Source: Streptomyces halstedii (lineage in GTDB: Bacteria > Actinomycetota > Actinomycetes > Streptomycetales > Streptomycetaceae). Taken from it: a stretch of 64,000 nucleotides of DNA. This document shows positions 39,271 to 47,826 of the stretch, piece after piece. Below the pieces are notes generated by a model that was not told the DNA's origin, did not search any database, and saw only the letters and a list, made by a program, of their open reading frames with translations. The stretch lies in assembly GCA_000720535.1 (NCBI GenBank), contig JOAZ01000005.1, positions 62,001 through 126,000 of the forward strand, given 5' to 3'. The position numbers and the translations under genes were made by a program. Each line of letters begins with the position of its first letter. Within the stretch, counting starts at the first letter, position 1.

Positions 39271-39990
39271 TCAGCCGATCGCCGTCGTCGTGAAGCGGTC
39301 GGCGCAGACCTGGGGCTGGGCCGTGCGCAGGGTCAGGGCGTCCTTGGAGCCGGGCGGGTAGACCTTGAGGTAGTCGGGCCGGTCCCAGCAGGGGGAGTCG
39401 GTGACCCCCTGGTTGGCGGTGTGCAGGGTGACCTCCGCCGTCTTCCCGGGCTGGATGACCTTCTGCGGCAGCGCGGGGCCCTCGCGCTCGGCCGGAGCGC
39501 CGATCACCCCGCCGTCCCGCTTGATGAGGGAGACCCCGGGGAAGCCGCGCAGCGCGCAGGCACCGGTGGACTTGTTCACGAAGGTGAGCCGGTAGTAGAC
39601 CTGGCCCGCGCCCGAGTCGGCCTGCTTCAGGCTCATCATCAGTTCGTCGGCCGCGCACCGGTGCGGGCCGGCCGGAGCGGCGGGCTCCGACGCTGAGGGT
39701 TCGGACGCGCCGGGCGGCGAAGCGGTGGGGGAGCCGGCCGGGGTGGCGGAGCCGTCGGACGGGCTCGGCGTGTCCGACGCGGTACCGGCGGACACGGACC
39801 GGCTCGCGCCCGCCGGTTCGGCCGAGGTGGTGCCGCCCTGGCAGCCCGCCGTCACGAGGGCGACCGAGACGGCCGCGACCGAGGCCAGGACGTACCGGCC
39901 CGGCCGGCGGCCCCCTCGGGTGGTCGTGGTGGGCCGGGCCCGGCCCTCGGGACCGGACGGTGTGATCGGGGTTCGCGGATATGAGTCCAT
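39271..39990 (-). CDS. DUF4232 lipoprotein
   Basis: A 239-residue protein with a long basic N-region and a lipobox VTAGC whose Cys50 would be lipidated. A Ser/Pro/Gly/Ala-rich wall-spanning linker (about 55-105) follows, then a DUF4232 domain (about 108-239: HRCAADELMMSL, VYYRLTFVNKSTGACALRGFPGVSL in residues about 128-152, CADRFTTTA). DUF4232 proteins are common surface lipoproteins of actinobacteria and have no established function that I know of. Cys pairs in the domain could form disulfides. ATG 39990 begins the protein; the open frame further upstream is not supported. Confidence 0.82.
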   Translation of the reverse strand: MDSYPRTPITPSGPEGRARPTTTTRGGRRPGRYVLASVAAVSVALVTAGCQGGTTSAEPAGASRSVSAGTASDTPSPSDGSATPAGSPTASPPGASEPSASEPAAPAGPHRCAADELMMSLKQADSGAGQVYYRLTFVNKSTGACALRGFPGVSLIKRDGGVIGAPAEREGPALPQKVIQPGKTAEVTLHTANQGVTDSPCWDRPDYLKVYPPGSKDALTLRTAQPQVCADRFTTTAIG

Positions 39991-40156
39991 CCCTGGCGCC
40001 TGCTCGGTTCCGGCCGGTCTGAACCGTCCTGGACCGCGGAAAGACCGGTCCACGCGGCGGCGGCCGGGCCGCGCGACGGCCGGGCGGGGCCGTGGCGCGC
40101 TTCGTACCTGACGGTGCGTAACCCGGGTGCGGCCGGGAATGCCAGGGGCGAGCGGT

Positions 40157-40176
40157 GTGTTCTTGTCGGGGAACAC
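40157..40176. promoter_or_regulatory. Short dyad before PAC2 gene
   Basis: GTGTTC-N8-GAACAC lies directly upstream of the AAGGAGGAG ribosome site. It may be an operator or a small hairpin affecting translation start. Confidence 0.25.
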
Positions 40177-40193
40177 AAGGAGGAGCGGTAACC

Positions 40194-41132
40194 GTGCCTG
40201 ATCCGCAGAGTTTGTACGAATGGGAGCCCAAGGGCCTGGCCGTCGTCGACATGGCGCTCGCCCAGGAGTCGGCCGGCCTGGTCATGCTCTACCACTTCGA
40301 CGGATACATCGACGCGGGCGAGACCGGCGAACAGATCGTCGACGGCCTGCTGGAAACCCTGCCGCACCAGGTCGTGGCCCGCTTCGACCACGACCGGCTC
40401 GTGGACTACCGCGCGCGCCGCCCCCTGCTCACCTTCCGCCGCGACCGCTGGACCGCCTTCGAGACGCCGACCCTGGACGTCAAGGTCGTCCAGGACGTCA
40501 CGGGGGCGCCGTTCCTGCTGCTGTCCGGGCCCGAGCCCGACGTGGAGTGGGAGCGGTTCGCCAAGGCCGTCGAGCAGATCGTCGAGCGCCTCGGAGTCCG
40601 TCTCGCGGTCAACTTCCACGGCATCCCGATGGGCGTCCCGCACACCCGCCCCGTCGGTATCACCCCGCACGGCAACCGCACCGACCTCGTGGCCGGACAC
40701 CGCAGCCCGTTCGAGGAGGCACAGGTCCCCGGCTCGGCCGAGGCGCTCGTCGAGTACCGGCTGATGGAGGCCGGCCACGACGTGCTCGGCGTCGCGGCCC
40801 ACGTGCCGCACTACGTCGCCCGGTCCGCCTATCCGGACGCCGCCCTCACCGCGCTCGAAGCGATCACGGCGGCGACCGGCCTGGTCCTGCCGAGCGTGGC
40901 CCACACCCTGCGTACCGAGGCGCACCGGACCCAGACGGAGATCGAGCGGCAGATCGGCCAGGGTGACGAGGAACTGGTCGCGCTCGTCGAGGGGCTGGAG
41001 CACCAGTACGACGCGGTCGCGGGCTCCGAGAGCCGGGGCAACCTGGTCGCGGAACCGGTCGATCTGCCGTCCGCGGACGAGATCGGCCGCGAATTCGAAC
41101 GCTTTCTCGCGGAACGGGAGGGCGACTCCTGA
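40194..41132 (+). CDS. PAC2-family protein (proteasome-assembly-chaperone-like)
   Basis: A 312-residue member of the PAC2 (DUF75) family, related to eukaryotic proteasome assembly chaperone 2. It begins [15 protein letters not shown]; core elements are [32 protein letters not shown] and [19 protein letters not shown] (about residues 140-158). The C-terminal 60 residues look like a helical coiled region ([20 protein letters not shown]). GTG 40194 follows a perfect AAGGAGGAG (40178-40186). Actinobacteria have 20S proteasomes, so a role in proteasome assembly is possible but not shown by the sequence. coaE follows after 33 bp, likely in the same operon. Confidence 0.85.
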   Translation: MPDPQSLYEWEPKGLAVVDMALAQESAGLVMLYHFDGYIDAGETGEQIVDGLLETLPHQVVARFDHDRLVDYRARRPLLTFRRDRWTAFETPTLDVKVVQDVTGAPFLLLSGPEPDVEWERFAKAVEQIVERLGVRLAVNFHGIPMGVPHTRPVGITPHGNRTDLVAGHRSPFEEAQVPGSAEALVEYRLMEAGHDVLGVAAHVPHYVARSAYPDAALTALEAITAATGLVLPSVAHTLRTEAHRTQTEIERQIGQGDEELVALVEGLEHQYDAVAGSESRGNLVAEPVDLPSADEIGREFERFLAEREGDS

Positions 41133-41165
41133 CAGGACGTCTCCTGGGGCCGTTAGGCTCACGGC

Positions 41166-41765
41166 ATGCTGAAAGTGGGCCTGACCGGTGGGATCGGCGC
41201 CGGCAAGAGTGAAGTGTCCCGGCTGCTCGTGCGCTACGGAGCCGTGCTGGTCGACGCCGACCGGATCGCGCGCGAGGTCGTCGAGCCCGGGACGCCCGGC
41301 CTCGCGTCCGTCGTGGAGACCTTCGGTCCGGGCGTCCTCGCGGCGGACGGCACCCTGGACCGGCCGGCCCTGGGGGCGATCGTGTTCGCGGACCCCGACC
41401 GCCTGGCCGCGCTCAACGCCCTGGTGCACCCGCTGGTCGCGGCGCGTGCGGCCGAACTGGAACGGGCCGCCGGACCGGACGCGATCGTCGTCCACGACGT
41501 TCCCCTCCTCGCGGAGAACGGCCTCGCCCCGCTCTACGACCTGGTCGTGGTGGTGGACGCCGCCCCCGAGACCCAGCTCGACCGGCTGGTACGGCTGCGC
41601 GGCATGACGGAGCGGGACGCCCGCGCCCGTATGGCCGCGCAGGCCACCCGCGAGCAGCGTCTCGCCGTCGCGGACCTGGTCGTCGACAACGACGGCCCGC
41701 TGGACGACCTGGAACCCCAGGTCCGCCGGATCTGGGCGGACCTGACCGCGCGCGCCGCCCGGTAG
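41166..41765 (+). CDS. coaE: Dephospho-CoA kinase
   Basis: A 199-residue P-loop kinase catalysing the last step of coenzyme A synthesis (ATP + dephospho-CoA to CoA). Walker A is GGIGAGKS (8-15). [13 protein letters not shown], the CoA-domain region LVHPLV and [12 protein letters not shown] are characteristic. The length matches single-domain bacterial CoaE; the mycobacterial C-terminal UPF0157 domain is absent. ATG 41166 starts MLKVGLTGG, the canonical beginning. It is 33 bp downstream of the PAC2 gene and followed by a TPR gene in the same direction, a streptomycete arrangement. Confidence 0.95.
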   Translation: MLKVGLTGGIGAGKSEVSRLLVRYGAVLVDADRIAREVVEPGTPGLASVVETFGPGVLAADGTLDRPALGAIVFADPDRLAALNALVHPLVAARAAELERAAGPDAIVVHDVPLLAENGLAPLYDLVVVVDAAPETQLDRLVRLRGMTERDARARMAAQATREQRLAVADLVVDNDGPLDDLEPQVRRIWADLTARAAR

Positions 41766-41911
41766 GAGCCCCGCACCGCGCCTGCCCACCGGGGAACCCG
41801 CCGCGCTCGCGAGGGCTCACGCGGACCGGACCTGAGCCGACCGGTCCGCTTCCCGGAATATCCGGCCCCGTCCGGGCGTTGACGGGCGGAAGGCGAGGGG
41901 AAGGACAGGTC

Positions 41912-42280
41912 GTGCCCGAGAACGATCCGCAGACACATGTCATCGACTTCCGGGCGGCGGAGCAACTGCTCGCCGCCAGGGACCCGCGCGGCGCGGTCAA
42001 GCTGCTGGACTCGGTGATCGCGGCTCATCCGGAGAACACGGCGGCCCGGCTGCTGCGGGCCCGTGCCTTCTTCGCCGCCGCCCAGCTCCGCCCGGCCGAA
42101 CTCGAATTCGAGCTGGTCCTGGAGCGCGAGCCGGACAACGCCTTCGCCCACTTCGCGCTGGCCCGCACCTTCGAGCGCGCGGGCCGCCCCGGACAGGCGA
42201 CCCGGCACTTCCGGCTGGCCGCGGCGCTGGACCCCAAGCCGGAGTACCTCCGGGCGGCACGCTTCGACGACCGCCCCTGA
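41912..42280 (+). CDS. Small TPR-repeat protein
   Basis: A 122-residue soluble protein made of about three tetratricopeptide repeats: AEQLLAARDPRGAVKLLDSVIAAHP (about 13-37), TAARLLRARAFFAAAQLRPAELEFE and AFAHFALARTFERAGRPGQATRHFR, each with the small/large residue pattern at positions 8, 20 and 27. TPRs mediate protein-protein contacts; the partner is unknown. GTG 41912 follows GGGGAAGGAC. It lies downstream of coaE with a 146-bp gap. An imperfect C-run/G-run hairpin (42281-42310) directly after the stop may terminate it. Confidence 0.8.
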   Translation: MPENDPQTHVIDFRAAEQLLAARDPRGAVKLLDSVIAAHPENTAARLLRARAFFAAAQLRPAELEFELVLEREPDNAFAHFALARTFERAGRPGQATRHFRLAAALDPKPEYLRAARFDDRP

Positions 42281-42324
42281 CCCCTTGTCCCCCTGACCTG
42301 GGGGTAGGGGCACGGGCGAGCGCC

Positions 42325-42711
42325 CTACCGGCCACGCTCCCCGGGAGGCGGCCCGTCGTTCCCCGGATCGTGCGGCCGGTCTTGGCGACCGTCCGGCGGG
42401 GACGGGTTCTCGGGCCCGTCCGGCGGGGCGGGGTTCTCGGCATCGTGCGGCGGAGCCGGGTCCTCGGGGTCGTACGGCGGCACGTCCCGGCCCGGCTGGT
42501 AGCGCGAGCCCTGCCGCATACGGCGGATGACCAGGAAGAAGTCGGTGACCGTGATCAGCAGGAGCACCCCGCAGGCCGCCGCCCAGCCGGGACGCTCCGC
42601 CACCAGGAAGGCGATCAGCCCGAACGTGGCCCAGGCCGTACCCCAGATGCTCAGCCAGAGCCGCATCCGCAGGGGACTGCGGGCGGTGGACGGTTCATTT
42701 CCGGTACGCAT
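42325..42711 (-). CDS. Small membrane protein with Pro-rich tail
   Basis: A 128-residue protein with two predicted transmembrane helices (about 20-38 and 43-62), then a charged loop (VIRRMRQGSRYQP). The disordered C-terminus has the repeating pattern PYDPEDPAPPHDAENPAPPD and so on (four DxENPxPP-like units). I do not recognise a family. ATG 42711 was chosen because AGGAGG lies 8 nt upstream; ATG 42717 would leave only 2 nt. The next gene on the same strand, a lipoprotein gene, is 119 bp upstream, so the two may be co-transcribed. Confidence 0.65.
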   Translation of the reverse strand: MRTGNEPSTARSPLRMRLWLSIWGTAWATFGLIAFLVAERPGWAAACGVLLLITVTDFFLVIRRMRQGSRYQPGRDVPPYDPEDPAPPHDAENPAPPDGPENPSPPDGRQDRPHDPGNDGPPPGERGR

Positions 42712-42830
42712 CGGCATCGCCTCCTGTCCATCATGACCCCGCCCCGTGCCGCACGGAAACGGAAGCGCGGGGAGCGGACCCCGCGGCGGGCCGCGCCGCC
42801 GCGCCGGGCGGGCAGCGGGGCCCGGACCGG

Positions 42831-43193
42831 TCAGTGGACGAACCGGTAACTGAGCCACGGCGAGCTGGGCGGCGCCTTCACGTCGGTGACGGTGGTGGGC
42901 ACGTAGATGGTCCCGCCACCGGTGCAGTCGGGGGTGGTGTAGAGGATCATGTCGATCAGCGTGCCGTTGACGACCTCCTGCGCGCCCGCCTCCGCCATCC
43001 GGTGGCACCCCTTCACGGACGGGCTGTTCGTGCTCACCACCTGGTCGCGTTCCGTGGTGTAGGTGACCGGCCCCACCGCGGTCCGTCCGAGTCCGGAACA
43101 GCCCGCGAGGGCGAGGGTGAGCAGGACCGTGCCGGCAGCGGATCCGGTACGGCGCCGACGGCGGGAAACGGTGGCGGTCGCGGTGACGGACAT
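42831..43193 (-). CDS. Small putative lipoprotein
   Basis: A 120-residue exported protein. A basic N-region (SRRRRRTG, 10-17) and hydrophobic core lead to the lipobox LAGC with Cys32, so it is probably anchored to the outer face of the membrane. The mature part (about 88 residues) has two Cys, in VKGCHRMAEAG and TTPDCTGGGT, that could form a disulfide. I do not recognise a family. It is divergent from the slipin gene, with 230 bp between them holding both promoters. Confidence 0.68.
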   Translation of the reverse strand: MSVTATATVSRRRRRTGSAAGTVLLTLALAGCSGLGRTAVGPVTYTTERDQVVSTNSPSVKGCHRMAEAGAQEVVNGTLIDMILYTTPDCTGGGTIYVPTTVTDVKAPPSSPWLSYRFVH

Positions 43194-43423
43194 GGGCGGG
43201 TCCTCGTCTGCTCGTCCGGCTCATCGGTACGTCACAGAGACGTGCTGGCGCTGGCCACCCTGCCCCCTCCCCCCGGCCCCGGCATCCGGTGCGCGTCCGG
43301 CCGGGCTCCACGGCACCCGGACAGTGGTTCGACGGATGCGCATGCCGGGCATACCGTGGTAACAGCCGAAATGACGCCAATGTGCATGGGTGCCCGCGAG
43401 GTGCCCGGGATCAGGGGGCCGTG

Positions 43424-44644
43424 ATGGTCCAGGAACTGGTGATCGCAGTCGTGGTGGTGATCGCGGCCGTGGTGGTGTACGGACTGGCCGCCGCGCGGGT
43501 GGTCAAACAGTACGAACGAGGAGTGGTGCTCCGGCTCGGCCGCCTGCACGACCGGGTGCGCGATCCGGGGTTCACCATGATCATTCCGATGGTGGACCGG
43601 CTGCACAAGGTGAACATGCAGATCGTGACGATGCCGGTCCCCGCCCAGGACGGCATCACCCGGGACAACGTGACGGTCCGGGTGGACGCGGTCATCTACT
43701 TCAAGGTGGTGGACGCGGCGAGCGCCGTGATCCAGGTGGAGGACTACCAGTTCGCGGTCTCCCAGATGGCGCAGACGTCCCTGCGGTCGATCATCGGCAA
43801 GAGCGACCTCGACGACCTCCTCTCCAACCGGGAGAAGCTCAACGAGGGCCTGGAGCTGATGATCGACAGCCCCGCCGTCGGCTGGGGTGTGCAGATCGAC
43901 CGGGTGGAGATCAAGGACGTGTCGCTGCCCGAGACCATGAAGCGCTCCATGGCCCGGCAGGCCGAGGCCGACCGGGAACGCCGCGCGAGGGTCATCAACG
44001 CCGACGCGGAGCTCCAGGCGTCGAAGAAGCTGTCCGAGGCGGCCCAGCAGATGTCCCGGCAGCCCGCGGCGCTGCAACTGCGGCTGCTCCAGACGATGGT
44101 CGCCGTCGCGGCCGAGAAGAACTCCACCCTGGTGCTGCCCTTCCCGGTCGAGCTGCTCCGCTTCCTGGAACGCGCGCAGATGCCGCAGGGATCGCCGCAG
44201 GGCCAGGGGTCCACGCCCCCGTCACCCGGCGAGGCGCCCACGGAGCCCAGCGCCCCGGACCCGCTCACCTCGGGTACGACGAGTACGCCGTCCTCGGATC
44301 CGCTCGCGCCCGATCCGCTCCTGACCGGCCCGCTCGTACCGGATCCGTCGGCCCCCGGTCAGTCGGCCCCCGGTCCCGCCGGACCCGACCCGAGCGAGCC
44401 GGGCCCGGCGGGCTCCGGACCGGCCGGCTCCGAACCGGTCGTGCCGGAGCGTGAGCCGGAGGGCATCCCGCCGTTCGACCCCGACGCGGTGCCGCCGTTC
44501 GAACCCGACACCATCCCCTCGTACGAGCCGGACGGACCCGACCCCGAGCCGGGGCCGGTACGCGGACGGGACCGGACGGGCGGGTCGGGCGGGTCGGACA
44601 GGTCGAACGGGTCGGACGGGCGGACCGGTCCGGACCGTACATAG
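43424..44644 (+). CDS. Slipin / SPFH (band 7) membrane protein
   Basis: A 406-residue protein. One N-terminal transmembrane helix (about 3-23) is followed by the SPFH domain (about 25-190): VVKQYERGVVLRLGRL, DPGFTMIIPMVDRLHKVNM and VDAVIYFKVVDA are close to stomatin/slipin. A coiled-coil region (MKRSMARQAEADRERRARVINADAELQ) spans about 170-215. The last 140 residues are a Pro/Gly/Asp-rich low-complexity tail. Slipins form oligomeric membrane microdomain scaffolds. The usual NfeD partner gene is not adjacent. ATG 43424 has AGGGGG 5 nt upstream; GTG 43421 is possible. Confidence 0.88.
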   Translation: MVQELVIAVVVVIAAVVVYGLAAARVVKQYERGVVLRLGRLHDRVRDPGFTMIIPMVDRLHKVNMQIVTMPVPAQDGITRDNVTVRVDAVIYFKVVDAASAVIQVEDYQFAVSQMAQTSLRSIIGKSDLDDLLSNREKLNEGLELMIDSPAVGWGVQIDRVEIKDVSLPETMKRSMARQAEADRERRARVINADAELQASKKLSEAAQQMSRQPAALQLRLLQTMVAVAAEKNSTLVLPFPVELLRFLERAQMPQGSPQGQGSTPPSPGEAPTEPSAPDPLTSGTTSTPSSDPLAPDPLLTGPLVPDPSAPGQSAPGPAGPDPSEPGPAGSGPAGSEPVVPEREPEGIPPFDPDAVPPFEPDTIPSYEPDGPDPEPGPVRGRDRTGGSGGSDRSNGSDGRTGPDRT

Positions 44645-44658
44645 ACCTGGCGCCCCGC

Positions 44659-44709
44659 CCCCCGTCCCCGGCCGCCCCCCCGTCCCCGGCCGACCCCCGT
44701 CCCCGGCCG
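44659..44709. repeat. Three tandem 16-bp repeats
   Basis: CCCCCGTCCCCGGCCG occurs three times without mismatch (44659-44674, 44677-44692, 44694-44709), separated by 2 and 1 bp. They lie between the slipin stop and its terminator. Confidence 0.8.
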
Positions 44710-44716
44710 ATCACCG

Positions 44717-44752
44717 CCCCGCCCCGCCCGCGAGAACACGGGCGGGGCGGGG
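44717..44752 (+). terminator. Terminator after slipin gene
   Basis: CCCCGCCCCGCCCG pairs perfectly with CGGGCGGGGCGGGG (14 bp) around an 8-nt loop, 70 bp before the helicase start. Confidence 0.75.
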
Positions 44753-44820
44753 GCCTGTCAGACCCCCCGCCTAGACTCGCCAGGACAGAGAGAACACAGA
44801 GCGAACAGGGACGGACGCAG

Positions 44821-47800
44821 GTGGGAGGGGCGGTGGACACGGTGCGGCGGATGCGGGGCGAGGCGGGCGACCGGCTGTTGCGGTGCGCCGCGGTCTTCCT
44901 CCCCGCCGCGCTGCCCCGGGACGGCCGGATCGCCTTCTGGGACCCCGAGGGCGGGGCCGACTTCACCGGCGCGGACGGCGGGCCGTTCGCGGCCGAGCCG
45001 TTCACCGGCGGCGCGCCGTCCGGCACGGGCGCGCACGAGCCCTCCGTCACCGAACTGACCGTGGTCACCCGGCACGGCGCGGACGGAGCCCGGCGCCGGA
45101 CGGTCCCCGCCCTGCTGGTCTCCGTGACCGACGCCCTGCCCCTGCTCGCCGGGGCACGGCACCGGGCGTCCGCCCACCCCGCCACCCGGGCGTGGGGCGC
45201 GGCGGCCCTGCACGCCCTCACCCTGGTGGCCCGAGGCAGGCTGCTCCCCGGGATCACGGCGGAGGACCACGACGCCTGGCGCGCCGGGCCGCGTGACGCG
45301 GAGGACATCGCCCACCTGCGGGCGGTCGCGGCCGCGATGCCGCCGGAGGGCCACGCGGTCCCCCTGGACGGCACCCCCCTGCGGCTGCCCGAGCCCCGGG
45401 CCCTGATCGGCTCCTTCCTCGACGCGGTCGCCGACACCCTGCCGCGTACCCCGGCCGCCGCCCCCGCGATGGGTGCGCCGTTCGCCGCCCGTGAGGCGCA
45501 GGACATGTCCGGGGCCCGCGCCTGGGCCGTCGAGGTGGCCTCGGGGCTCGACGCGGGCGTGCGGGTCTCGCTCCGGCTCGACCTCTCGGCGTACGAGCTC
45601 TTCGACAGCTCGGGCGGCTCAGGGAAGGACCCCGAGGACGGCGAACGGGACCGCGAGGCGCGGGGCGGCGAACGTGCCGGGTGGGACCGGGACACGCGCG
45701 GGGACCCGGCGGCCGCGCGTCACGCGGCCGCGGCTGTCACCCAGGTGCACAGCCTGGCCGATCCGACGTACGTCACCGACGCGGCCACCCTGTGGGACGG
45801 CCGCGCGGGAGAGCCCTTCGGGCCGAGGGCCCGGATCGACGCGGTGCTCGCCCTGCGCCGGGCCGCCCGCGTCTGGCCCCCGCTGGAGCGTCTCCTGGAA
45901 CAGCCCGTCCCCGACGTCCTCGCCCTCACCGAGGACGAGCTGTACGAGCTGATCGCGGACGCCGGACCGAGGCTCGCCGCGGCCGGCGTCACCGTGCACT
46001 GGCCCCGGGAGCTGGCCCGCTCGCTCACCGCCGCCGCGGTCGTCCGCCCCGCGCCCGGTTCGGCGACCGACGGCACCTCGTTCTTCGACGCCGAACAGCT
46101 CTTCGCGTTCGACTGGCAGCTCTCGCTGGGAGAGGACCGGCTCACCGAGGCCGAGATGGACACCCTGGCCGAGGCCCACCGGCCGATCGTGCGCCTGCGC
46201 GACCAGTGGGTCGTCGTGGACCCCGCGCTCGTACGCAAGGCGCGCAAGCGGGAGCTCGGGCTGCTGGACCCGGTCGACGCGCTCGCCGTCGCGCTCACCG
46301 GCAGCGCGGAGGTCGACGGCGAGCGGGTGGACGCCGTCCCCGAGGGCGCGCTCGCCGTGCTGCGCGCCCGCGTCCTCGACGAGGACGCCACCCTTCCGCC
46401 GCCGCCCGGCCTCGACGCCACGCTCCGCGACTACCAACTGCGCGGCCTGGCCTGGCTGGACCGGATGACCTCGCTCGGCCTCGGCGGCTGTCTCGCCGAC
46501 GACATGGGACTGGGCAAGACCATCACCGTCATCGCCCTCCATCTGCACCGGGCGCACACCGCGCCCACCCTGGTCGTCTGTCCCGCCTCCCTCCTCGGCA
46601 ACTGGCACCGCGAGATCGACCGTTTCGCCCCCGGCGTCCCCGTACGCCGCTTCCACGGCACCGACCGGGACCTGTCCGGCACCGGACCCGGTTTCGTCCT
46701 CACGACGTACGGCACGATGCGCTCCAGCGCCGAACAACTCGCCGCGCACACCTGGGGGCTGGTCGTCGCCGACGAGGCGCAGCACGTGAAGAACCCGCAT
46801 TCCTCCACGGCCCGGGCGCTGCGCACCATCCCGGCACCCGCCCGGGTCGCGCTGACCGGCACGCCCGTCGAGAACAACCTCTCCGAGCTCTGGGCCCTGC
46901 TCGACTGGACCACCCCCGGACTGCTCGGACCGCTCAAGGCGTTCCGGGCCCGGCACGCCCGGATCGTGGAGAACACCGGCACCGCCGCCGGTCTGGGCAA
47001 CGACGAGGCGGTGGAGCGGCTCTCCCGGCTGGTGCGCCCCTTCCTGCTGCGCCGCAAGAAGTCCGACCCGGGCATCGCCCCCGAGCTGCCGCCGAAGACC
47101 GAGACCGACCACCCGGTCTTCCTCACCCGGGAACAGGCCACCCTCTACGAGGCCGCCGTGCGCGAGACGATGGCCTTCATCGAGCAGTCCGAGGGCATCG
47201 CCCGCCGCGGTCTGATCATGAAGCTGCTCGGTTCGCTCAAGCAGATCTGCAACCACCCCGCGCAGTATCTGAAGGAGGAGCCCACACGGCTCGCCGGGCG
47301 CTCCGGGAAGCTCGCCCTCCTCGACGAACTCCTCGACACGATCCTCGCCGAGGACAGCTCCGTCCTGATCTTCACCCAGTACGTCTCGATGGCCCGGCTG
47401 CTCGCCGCCCACCTCGCCTCCCGCGCCGTGCCCTCCCAACTGCTGCACGGCGGCACCCCGGTGGCCGAACGCGAGCGCATGGTGGACCGCTTCCAGTCCG
47501 CCGAGGTCCCCGTCTTCCTCCTCTCCCTCAAGGCGGCGGGCACCGGTCTCAACCTCACCCGTGCCGCCCATGTGATCCACTACGACCGCTGGTGGAACCC
47601 GGCGGTCGAGGAGCAGGCCACCGACCGGGCGTACCGCATCGGCCAGACCCAGCCCGTGCAGGTCCACCGGCTGATCGCCGAAGGCACCGTCGAGGACCGG
47701 ATCGGTGAGCTGCTCGCGTCCAAGCGGGCCCTCGCCGACGCCGTGCTGGGCTCCGGCGAGGCCGCGTTCACCGAGCTCAGCGACCGCGACCTGGCCGACC

Positions 47801-47826
47801 TCGTCTCGCTGCGGAGGACGTCATGA
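44821..47826 (+). CDS. SNF2-family helicase
   Basis: A 1001-residue SWI2/SNF2 ATPase. The N-terminal half (1-530) is the bacterial SNF2-associated region. The helicase core follows: DDMGLGKT (Walker A, about 560), VCPASLLGNWHREI, DEAQHVKN (Walker B, about 650), LTGTPVENNLSELW, then the C-terminal lobe with LLHGGTPVAERERMV, GTGLNLTRA and DRAYRIGQTQPV. Such proteins translocate on double-stranded DNA without strand separation and remodel bound proteins. The GTG at 44821 is provisional; GTG 44833 has a nearer GGGAGG. Its stop overlaps the start of the SWIM gene (ATGA), which points to one functional unit. Confidence 0.92.
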   Translation: MGGAVDTVRRMRGEAGDRLLRCAAVFLPAALPRDGRIAFWDPEGGADFTGADGGPFAAEPFTGGAPSGTGAHEPSVTELTVVTRHGADGARRRTVPALLVSVTDALPLLAGARHRASAHPATRAWGAAALHALTLVARGRLLPGITAEDHDAWRAGPRDAEDIAHLRAVAAAMPPEGHAVPLDGTPLRLPEPRALIGSFLDAVADTLPRTPAAAPAMGAPFAAREAQDMSGARAWAVEVASGLDAGVRVSLRLDLSAYELFDSSGGSGKDPEDGERDREARGGERAGWDRDTRGDPAAARHAAAAVTQVHSLADPTYVTDAATLWDGRAGEPFGPRARIDAVLALRRAARVWPPLERLLEQPVPDVLALTEDELYELIADAGPRLAAAGVTVHWPRELARSLTAAAVVRPAPGSATDGTSFFDAEQLFAFDWQLSLGEDRLTEAEMDTLAEAHRPIVRLRDQWVVVDPALVRKARKRELGLLDPVDALAVALTGSAEVDGERVDAVPEGALAVLRARVLDEDATLPPPPGLDATLRDYQLRGLAWLDRMTSLGLGGCLADDMGLGKTITVIALHLHRAHTAPTLVVCPASLLGNWHREIDRFAPGVPVRRFHGTDRDLSGTGPGFVLTTYGTMRSSAEQLAAHTWGLVVADEAQHVKNPHSSTARALRTIPAPARVALTGTPVENNLSELWALLDWTTPGLLGPLKAFRARHARIVENTGTAAGLGNDEAVERLSRLVRPFLLRRKKSDPGIAPELPPKTETDHPVFLTREQATLYEAAVRETMAFIEQSEGIARRGLIMKLLGSLKQICNHPAQYLKEEPTRLAGRSGKLALLDELLDTILAEDSSVLIFTQYVSMARLLAAHLASRAVPSQLLHGGTPVAERERMVDRFQSAEVPVFLLSLKAAGTGLNLTRAAHVIHYDRWWNPAVEEQATDRAYRIGQTQPVQVHRLIAEGTVEDRIGELLASKRALADAVLGSGEAAFTELSDRDLADLVSLRRTS

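Noticed and set aside
38855-39361. 168-codon open frame between the beta-helix and DUF4232 genes
   Set aside because: It runs through the divergent promoter and into the antisense of the DUF4232 gene; composition is Arg/Pro/Gly-rich without any motif.
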